In this document: positions 56,848 to 64,000 of the stretch, in pieces | How positions within the stretch are numbered: the first letter of the stretch is position 1 | How the letters are laid out: each line of letters begins with the position of its first letter | NCBI GenBank assembly: GCA_022457155.1 | Contig: JAJGOT010000136.1 | Span: 1,472,501-1,536,500, forward strand | Reading direction: 5' to 3' | From: Cladopsammia gracilis | Taxonomy: Eukaryota; Cnidaria; Anthozoa; Scleractinia; Dendrophylliidae | Length of the DNA stretch: 64,000 nucleotides | Made by a program: the position numbers and the translations under genes | The notes under the pieces: model-generated | The model's input: the letters and a program-made list of their open reading frames with translations, nothing else | What the model was told of the DNA's origin: nothing | The model's database searches: none

Positions 56848-57271
56848 CCCGGGGGGGTACCCCCTACAATGGGCTATACGCGGGGATGCTCCGCCCGAAA
56901 GCGGTACCTTTTTGAGGCTGGAGGTATATGAAAGGGTAGGGATTTCACGGGTTGAAGTATAGGAAAGGGTAGGGATTTCACGAAGTATCGGGAAGGGTAG
57001 GGAAAACACAAGTTGAAGTATAAAAAAGGATAGGGAAATCTGCCATAAAAAGCGCCTTTCAAAATATATCAAACAGACGCACGTAAAGGCTATATGAAAG
57101 GGATACCATTTTCAATGAAAGGTATGTGAAAGGGGTACCATTTTCATTGAAAGGTATATGAAAGGGGTACCTTTTCTGTCAAAATCGGTATATGAAAGGG
57201 TAAGGGTTTGGAGCTTAGGGCGGAGCATCCCCGTACAAAACTTTGTTGAGTACCCCCCCCCCCCCCCCCGG
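56848..57271. mobile_element. C/G-run-ended MITE (family member F) with 8-bp duplication GATCTAGT
   Basis: Ends CCCGGGGGGGTACCCCCTAC and GAGTAC-C17-GG, flanked exactly by GATCTAGT at 56840-56847 and 57272-57279. The interior repeats TATATGAAAGGGGTACC and GGGATGCTCCGCCC in both orientations. It is inserted in an older repeat related to 50289-50846. Confidence 0.9.
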
Positions 57272-57289
57272 GATCTAGTCAGCCAAAAA

Positions 57290-57570
57290 TCAAAGTGTAG
57301 AGCAAGGCTGATACTACGTAGAACATTTAACGCGACAACGACATGATAGAGCCCAAACTGAAAGCCAAAATGCAACCGTGGACAGCTGTTTCGACCTGGT
57401 TGGGTGTTCGCGTTGGTTTTTCTATCTTTTTGCTGCTACACCGTGCTGACCAGACCCAACCAGGTCGAAACAGCTGTCCACGGTTGCATTTCGGCTTTCA
57501 GTTTGGGCTCTATCATGTCGTTGTCGCGTCAAAATGTTCTACGTAGTATCAGCCTTGCTCTATACTTTGA
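57290..57570. mobile_element. hairpin MITE related to 50356-50846
   Basis: Arms ATCAAAGTGTAGAGCAAGGC, TGATACTACGTAGAAC and CCGTGGACAGCTGTTTCGAC, with near-perfect complements on the right; the loop is about 50 bp. It shares about 100 bp of arm with the larger element near the galactosyltransferase gene. Confidence 0.85.
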
Positions 57571-58009
57571 TTGATCTCTTGACCGCCCGTCACGAAATCA
57601 AATTTGATGATTTGTAATCCACTTCCATCCTTGTAATCCTGCACTTTATCTCCAAACTACTGCTTCTGTTTTGCTCTATTCTTGGCTTTCACATGACATC
57701 ATAAAAATTAAAAAATCTAAAGAAAACGTCCTACAAAGCTGTTTCTAACATGGTATGTGGATACAAGTGTTATAATCTTTCACAAAAAGTTTCAGATTTA
57801 AACGATGTTTTGCTTCCGATTTACAAAGGTTTTAAATGTGTCACGCAATGCTTCACGCTATTTCAGATAAACCGCGAAAATAAACAAAATTTAATCAGCT
57901 GAAAGTTATTGTTTGCATTATAAGTGCTTATAAGTCGAGTTTATCGAGCTTATAGCAAATACAGTATTTTTGGATGTGATTTTTGGTGTAATTAAGACTT
58001 TGAATTTTT
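57571..58009. other. no feature seen
   Basis: AT-rich; no coding region or repeat ends recognised. Confidence 0.4.
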
Positions 58010-58054
58010 AGCCGCCATCTTTGTGCTCCTCTCAGGGGCACAAAGATGGCGGCT
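58010..58054. repeat. 17-bp perfect hairpin, AGCCGCCATCTTTGTGC
   Basis: AGCCGCCATCTTTGTGC and its exact complement around an 11-base loop. Confidence 0.85.
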
Positions 58055-58256
58055 CCATACATTTCTTACTAAAAATATCTAACACTCGTTCGCCTATAAC
58101 TCTTGAACGAAATGCTTTTGCGCTTCAAAATTTGGCCAAGATGGGTAGTTTTAAACTCTCTACAATTCCATAAACATTTTGGATTCGAAATCTATTTTTT
58201 AATGCTTCTGAATTTTGATATGACGTAAGTGAAAGCCAAGAATTACGAAAGCCGAG

Positions 58257-58492
58257 GAGGGACTTCAGACTTCAGACTTCAGACTTCAGACTTCAGACTT
58301 CAGACTTCATACTTCATACTTCATACTTCATACTTCAGACTTCAGAGTTCGGACTTCAGACTTCAGACTTCAGACTTCATACTTCAGACTTCAGACTTCA
58401 TACTTCAGAGTTCGGACTTCAAACTTCAGACTTCAGACTTCAGACTTCAGAGTTCGGACTGCAGACTTCAGACCTCGGACTTTAGACTCACA
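58257..58492. repeat. 7-bp ACTTCAG array
   Basis: About 33 units of ACTTCAG with ACTTCAT and AGTTCGG variants arranged in larger blocks. It lies 330 bp before the integrase-type transposase remains and might be one end of that element; no inverted partner was found. Confidence 0.85.
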
Positions 58493-58809
58493 CATTGTCA
58501 CGTTTTCGCTAGACTTTGTCACACACTTGCAGACTGACTTTTCAGACTTCAGATTTCACATTCTTATTTGTGTTCACTTCAAACAAGATTTCACATTTAA
58601 GAATTTATGTCTCGGTAAGTAAAGTATTGGTATCCTGACTACTGTTTTCAATTCAGCCATTCCATTTGGAGTTTCAGTGCAAAAACCGTAACGAATGTTT
58701 GCTTTGCCAACACAGGTTGCTATATTGAGTCGTCCTTTTAAACGCAGTATGTTTCTCGACATGTGTTATACCATCTTACACACCTGCATTAAACAACGAG
58801 GCAGGTCTG

Positions 58810-59966
58810 GACAGAGAGACTTAAATCAGAAACTACTTCCTACAAGGCTTCACTAACGCTGAAATAGTTGGGTTTCTGGCTTTGCAACATGGTATTATAC
58901 TTTCCGTGCGTACTGTAAACGAATTCTTAAACGTATGAGATTAAAAAGAGCAACACGTGCCAACGAATCACCTTTCGAGCAGATAGTAGGTGCTATTCTG
59001 GAGGAATTGGACAACTCCTGTGGTTCCTTCATGGGATATCGGCAATTGACGAGGCACTTAAGAAGAAAATATAATTTGCAAGTGAGAAGAGATACGATAA
59101 TGAATTCCCTTCGCACCATAGATCCTGAAGGAGTAGAGCGTCGTAAACGACGCAGGCTAAAGAGAAGAAGGTATGTCACTCCAGGTCCTAACTTTTTATG
59201 GCACGTTGATGGATGGGATAAACTTGCTCCCTTTGGATTTTATATTCATGGTGCAATAGACGGCTTTTCAAGGAGAATTATATGGTTAGAAGTCAATTCT
59301 ACAAACAAGAACCCCAGGGTTATTGCCTCTCACTACCTAAATACAGTGCAACAACTTGAGGGTGTTCCAAGAAGGATGCGGTGCGACAGGGGAACGGAGA
59401 ACACAGTTATTGGCACCCTTCAACAGTATTTTCGATGGCATAACGACGACCAGTTTGCGGGTAGTGGAAGCTTTATTCAAGGCAAAAGCAGTGCAAACCA
59501 GCGTATAGAAGCCTGGTGGTCTAAATTTCGTGAAGGAGGAGGGGGATGGTGGATAAATCTGTTCAAAGATCTGCGTGACTCTGATGCGTACAGAGACGAT
59601 TATCTCACCACAGAATGCTTTAAATTTATTTTTTTACCCATCATACGTCGGGAACTACAACTGGTGGTAGAACTGTGGAATACACACAATATCCAGCGAC
59701 AAAAACGATGCGAAGTAGAGGGCGGTAAGCCAGATGTACTGTTTTTTACGCCTGAGATATATGGAACACACAACTTCTTGGTAAAAGTGGACATCGAGGA
59801 TGTAATTGCTTGCAGAGAAATGTATGCCGAGAATTGTGTCGATTGCGGTGAGAGTATAGAGGAGTTGGTGAGATTGGTCGAACCAGATTATGTTCCACCT
59901 TTAAATGAGTACGAGGCTCTTAAATTGTATTCGGAGATAACGGACGTTTTGAAAAACTACCAGTGA
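58810..59966 (+). CDS. integrase-core DDE transposase, second subfamily, N-terminus damaged
   Basis: The intact ATG frame 58935-59966 (343 aa) holds the catalytic core: Asp92 in LWHVDGWDKL, GAIDGFSRRIIWLEV, Asp151 in RCDRGTEN, and Glu192 in NQRIEAWWSKF, a complete D-D-E set. Upstream a helix-turn-helix-like segment (NYFLQGFTNAEIVGFLALQH) is in the neighbouring frame. It joins only if one base is added near 58930, and a TAA precedes it near 58826. So the DNA-binding half is broken while the core is preserved. The core resembles the decayed enzyme at 20399-22262 (same GPNxLWHxDG, IDGFSRRI and RGTEN/GGEN blocks) but is diverged. Terminal repeats were not found. Confidence 0.75.
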
Positions 59967-60454
59967 CTTGACCTCATTGTGCATGTTGTAAGACTTTTAA
60001 TTGTGCGAATTAACCTCAAGTTAAGGACCATAATGTTCAATCTGGTCATGTTACAAATAAGGTTCTGCTTATAGACACCTATTACGCACAAACAAATCTA
60101 TCCGGTCCCTTTGCTGCCCTCGTTAAAGAGGTTCGCCTCTACTTGTCTAGTGCCTTTCCGTTTAATTTCTAAAAGGGGCTCGGCTCAGTTACAGACTGCA
60201 TGGCCCCACCCCAAACCCTGAGAAAAGAACAACACAGGAGTAAAACACTGCTGTTATTATTGCTATCATGTTATTTGGATTTTAATATAATCTCAATCAT
60301 TTCACTTTAAGGTTACGTTAAGGTTGGCAGCTAGATTAAAATTACAATCATGGTCACAGGTTCCTAGTGGGGGAGTTTACACAACTGGCGAGTTACAATA
60401 ATCCAATACGAAGTGGGGCATAAAAAAGAAATATTGACTCATTCTAGGCGTGGT
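59967..60454. other. no feature seen
   Basis: 3' flank of the transposase. No inverted counterpart to the ACTTCAG array could be seen. Confidence 0.4.
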
Positions 60455-60640
60455 CAATCGCTAAACCGATAATCGATAATAATTATGATAATAATAATGA
60501 ACATCAATCGATAACAATCGATAATGCTTTCTATTAGTTTGATTGTTATCGCTTATCGATATCAATTTCAATCGACAATTGCTGTTAATATCGATTGTAT
60601 CGATTTATTTTCGACATCGATTTTTATCGACTGAGTAAGC
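60455..60640. repeat. inverted cluster of ATCGATAA words
   Basis: The left half carries AATCGATAA and CAATCGATAACAATCGATAA; the right half carries TTATCGAT, ATCGATTGTATCGAT and TTTTATCGA. The opposed arrays recall the array-ended elements at 27 and 33 kb, but no duplication was found. Confidence 0.55.
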
Positions 60641-61993
60641 GGCTTATTCCTTTCAGTTTGTCACTGGGTAATATTTTGTTTAGGACCCCAAGGACTTCTG
60701 ACCATTATTGCAGTTTTCACTATAGAAAAATTACATAATAATATTGCACGTCAATTGAACTTAAGTACATGCAAAATATTGCGTTGGTTTTCCCTTTTAA
60801 ACAATAACGGATAACTTGCATAACTTGCAAATCTCTCCTTTAGACTGAGAGGAGCTAATTAAAACACAACATGGATGTTGTTAAAAGGACTAAATCAATA
60901 CAAAAGTGTTGCAAAAACCCGCATGTTAAAAAGTCAACGTTAGGTTTCTGATGTGATGAGTAAACAACATGCTCATCATATACAGTCTCTAATTGCAGAT
61001 TCTGTCCAACTTTGCAATTATTTTAACAGTTTGAACACCAACAAAACATTGTTCCATATAACTATCATATTACTATTACATTATAGATTCTTATGAGTAG
61101 ATATTTGATCATAGTACGTGTCATGGATACGAAAAGTTTCCCCAATAAATGTATGTTAAAATTTGAAAGTGTGGAACAAAAATTTTTTAGCCAAAACAAC
61201 ACAAACAATGCTCAAGGCATAAGTCAATTAATTTGCAATGGACAAAAAACCTGAGATAAGTTAAAAAAGTGGCGGAGCTGCAGGGAGAAAGGAAGGGCAG
61301 AGAGTGGAAGGACATTGGAATCTTTCTGCCAGGTCAGTCCCATACTTATTTGCTATGGACCCTAATCACGCGGCAACTATGTTAAGTCCCCGGAAAACAA
61401 AAAGATTTGCTTTTGCCCCTCAAGACTCTTTCTCAACTGTCTTACCGCGGGACTTTTTTTTTTAATACAAAATGACCTCACGTGATTAAGGTCAATGCTA
61501 GTCACTCAACTAATCTCCCCTTTCGACATACCCCCCCCCCCCCCCTCCGAGTTAGCTTACACCCGCCTCCCCTCCACCAGGATGGTCGACCATCCGATAG
61601 CCTTGTGTCCATTAACAGCATACTTAAATTAAGCTCTTAGACATTAACAAAACATCTGTTGTATGGAACACAAAGGTTACGCCAACTTGCATTGTGCTTT
61701 CTAAATTGAAAAGCAGTCAATTCCTGAGATCTATTCAACAGCCCTTTTAAACTAACTTTAGTCTCACTGTTAGTGTTTTCCAGTTATTAGATATGGCTTT
61801 CGGGTAAACTGATTCTGTACGGATGGCATATTGTCATATTAGTCTACGAGAGCGGGAGAGATATCAAATTGATGAAAGCAAACGCGTCTCTACCATGATC
61901 TGTTTCTGATTGGTTAAAACCGAATTATCTATAACTCCTTAGCAATCACTATCGTCAAACTGCTCAAACATTTTTCTCGTGTCTGAGCACTAG
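60641..61993. other. gene-free stretch 3' of the kinase gene
   Basis: AT-rich, with a C15-17 run near 61532. Probably includes the 3' UTR of the kinase gene. No further feature seen. Confidence 0.45.
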
Positions 61994-64000
61994 TCATTGC
62001 AGAAATGCATTGACAATGTCAATGGCACTTGCCCTTATGGAAATATCATACTTAAAACAGTTCTTGAGGATGTGATGAAGGGAAGCACCAACTGTGGTTG
62101 GAAGTGACTCTACTGAACGAGGACATTCTTTCCTTCTCATGACAGCAATTAGCGACGTAACGCCACTATCTATGTCACCGCTTTCCTTTCCTGGATCCTC
62201 TTTCTTGTCCTGGAGCTGTTCCCAGCAGTCCTTTTCCGTGAAAAGTTCAACTAGTGTACACGCCAATGACCAGACGTCTGATTGAACTGTGGCTTTCTTC
62301 CTCTCTAGCAGACATTCGGGAGCCATATAAGAAGGGGTTCCTGGAACTGCTGTGCTGGTTGTCTGACTGAGGGAGTGTGCTGACTTCAGCTTGCTCAAAC
62401 CCATGTCACACAGTTTGGTGATGTGTGTTGCCTCGGCTACCAACACATTAGCAGGTTTTATGTCCCTGTGAACTAGTGGAGGTTTCAAATTATGCAAGTA
62501 AGCAACAGCTTGACAAATTTGTTTCCCCACAGAAAGCTTATCGCAACGTTGAATGGTAAATGCTTCAGGGTTTTCATCATCACTAAAGATTAGTTCCTCT
62601 AAATTGCTTCCTTTTATAAGTTCTGAAACTAAGTAGATAGAATTCTTCAGATATGAAATTGCCATAATTTGTACAATGTTCGGGTGGCGAACCATGCTGT
62701 GAAATCGTACCTCCTTTTCCACGACTGACCGAAGACGTTTGGGATTTCGTATTTTCACGTGCTTCACTGCAACATCGGTTCCGGCCCACACCCCTTTGTA
62801 CACAACGCCAAAGGAACCGCGGCCAATTTCATCTTTGGTTACGGAGAATTTTATTTCTTCCTTCTCCACCTCGGGCAACTGAGCAGCGTTACCCGTCGCA
62901 CTTATGTCGGAAGCAGATACCGAGGAATTTGGAGGTTCTGGCTCACTCACTGCAGTGCACACGAAAACTGGCGCCGATGTTTCAGTGTTACTTTCTCCGC
63001 AGTGCACTTGCACTTTGTAACTGCCAGGTAAAGTAATCGGTAAGCAACAATTTTTGTGCCCCTCTTTTACCTTAATACCATCACGATACCAGACGTACAA
63101 TGCATGTGGTGACAGATGACAAGATGCGACCACCCCCAGTATCAGCTGATTCTTATCATATCCCCATACCTCAGACGGGGGATGTACAATTACACTACTG
63201 GATTGCCCACCTGCAGTCTCAGGAAAGACTACCTTGAATTCATTTCCCTCCTCCAAAGGTACATCACTCCTTTCTACAAAGCATTTTTCACCTTTGCTGA
63301 TGTCTACAATGGTGAAGCCATAGTCCACCGGGTCAAAATTCTTCAACGGCTCGTCCGTAATTGAAGGATCGCTGAGGGAATAAAGCTCATAGCAATCTGC
63401 CCTTGAGAAAGACATCGCTCTCATTACCACCTCGGAGTATGAAGACTGTGTAACTTGTTCATATACAATGTTCAGTCTGTTATCATTGCCGACATTTTGA
63501 TCATTGAAAGAATCTCTTCCTGCCATGTCCTTTAACACCAAAAGCTGGGGGCTTTGGTTTTCTTCTGCTTCTCTTGACGGCTTAGGTGTGCTAGCCATTA
63601 AGTTTCCAAATTCTTCCGTTAACTCTGTTTTTTTAACTCCCATGAATACATCCTTCAGTTGTAATGTATCTTCATCAAAAACGGACAAATTCAGCTTTCT
63701 AGAATCTTCCTCTTGCGAGGAGCCAGTCGCGGATCTTTCTGCTTTCTCTTCTGCGGATGTCGACATCAGGTACACATTGAATCGGCTAGAAAACAGGCCC
63801 CGAGATTTAAGGTATTCTTGATACGTGCACGTTTCCCCATCAATGTCAGTAAATGATGTTATCCTTTCTTGTGCGTAGTTTCCGAAATCCAAACGCATAT
63901 CGCCTACTGCACCAAACTTTGACACTCCATTGGGGAAGAAAAACTTACTGGCTTTTTCTTTCAGAAAATCGACTGTGATCTGATCGTCATCACTGTAGGT
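61994..64000 (-). CDS. Ig-like domain plus protein kinase, partial (5' end outside window)
   Basis: The frame is open to the window edge (at least 668 codons). Numbering from the GTG at 63925: residues 1-230 are acidic and of unknown fold. Residues 245-322 resemble an Ig-like domain (Cys269, Trp279, Cys309). A kinase domain runs from about 358 to the end, with GRGSFG (368-373), VAVK Lys388, Glu403/405 in helix C, HRDIKPAN (486-493), DMG (507-509), APE (535-537) and DVWS (550-553). It looks like a Ser/Thr or TKL-like kinase, since HRDIKPAN is Ser/Thr-type. Met replaces the usual Phe of DFG, but catalytic Lys and both Asp are present, so activity is likely. No transmembrane segment is visible, so the Ig domain is probably intracellular. 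Exact family unknown. Confidence 0.85.
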   Translation of the reverse strand, partial: TYSDDDQITVDFLKEKASKFFFPNGVSKFGAVGDMRLDFGNYAQERITSFTDIDGETCTYQEYLKSRGLFSSRFNVYLMSTSAEEKAERSATGSSQEEDSRKLNLSVFDEDTLQLKDVFMGVKKTELTEEFGNLMASTPKPSREAEENQSPQLLVLKDMAGRDSFNDQNVGNDNRLNIVYEQVTQSSYSEVVMRAMSFSRADCYELYSLSDPSITDEPLKNFDPVDYGFTIVDISKGEKCFVERSDVPLEEGNEFKVVFPETAGGQSSSVIVHPPSEVWGYDKNQLILGVVASCHLSPHALYVWYRDGIKVKEGHKNCCLPITLPGSYKVQVHCGESNTETSAPVFVCTAVSEPEPPNSSVSASDISATGNAAQLPEVEKEEIKFSVTKDEIGRGSFGVVYKGVWAGTDVAVKHVKIRNPKRLRSVVEKEVRFHSMVRHPNIVQIMAISYLKNSIYLVSELIKGSNLEELIFSDDENPEAFTIQRCDKLSVGKQICQAVAYLHNLKPPLVHRDIKPANVLVAEATHITKLCDMGLSKLKSAHSLSQTTSTAVPGTPSYMAPECLLERKKATVQSDVWSLACTLVELFTEKDCWEQLQDKKEDPGKESGDIDSGVTSLIAVMRRKECPRSVESLPTTVGASLHHILKNCFKYDISIRASAIDIVNAFLQ

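Noticed and set aside
58257..58492. CRISPR-like array
   Set aside because: 7-bp units without spacers in eukaryotic DNA; an ordinary microsatellite-type repeat.

Overview
The window looks like nuclear DNA of a marine invertebrate, most likely an anthozoan cnidarian such as a stony coral. This is an inference: the DNA is AT-rich, genes are sparse and eukaryotic (one clear GT-AG intron, AATAAA signals, no operons), the genes are animal families (Ly6/uPAR, core-1 galactosyltransferase, Ig-plus-kinase), and the space between them is packed with short inverted-repeat transposons. The species cannot be named from the sequence.

Layout. 0-6.5 kb: an intronless unknown gene (1765-2733, +) and a small unknown gene (5992-6411, -); both end in an Arg-Arg-Arg-Ser-x-Ser-Leu-x-Asp-Leu motif. 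6.5-19.8 kb: no solid gene; MITEs, an AT microsatellite, a broken copy of the small gene (10.8-11.05 kb), an orphan candidate exon near 15.2 kb, an 88-bp triplicate, a foldback element, Harbinger-like remnants and a tRNA-like SINE head. 19.9-23.1 kb: a complete but dead 3.2-kb transposon with an integrase-type transposase, inverted terminal arrays of 20-bp repeats and a 6-bp target duplication. 24.07-41.73 kb: a two-exon Ly6/uPAR gene whose single 17.3-kb intron holds many transposons and an antisense ORF coding an 18-residue repeat protein. 42-48.8 kb: more MITEs and a second, intact copy of the small motif gene (44360-44800, -) lying in a segmental duplication of the 10.6-12.5 kb region. 49.2-50.2 kb: C1GALT1-like gene (-). 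50.3-58.5 kb: MITEs, tandem repeats and LINE remnants. 58.8-60 kb: a second integrase-type transposase. 62-64 kb: 3' part of an Ig-plus-protein-kinase gene (-), cut by the window edge.

The genes do not form a pathway. The Ly6 protein (cell surface) and the galactosyltransferase (Golgi O-glycosylation) are secretory-pathway products; the kinase is probably intracellular. The strongest common theme is mobile DNA. There is a family of short elements ending in C3-Gn/Cn-G3 runs with 8-bp target duplications (33.95, 42.09 and 56.85 kb; related copies at 21.0 and 44.9 kb). There is also a class of elements whose ends are inverted arrays of short tandem repeats (19.9, 27.0 and 33.4 kb; a fragment at 41.2 kb). 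All calls come from reading the sequence; no database search was run.
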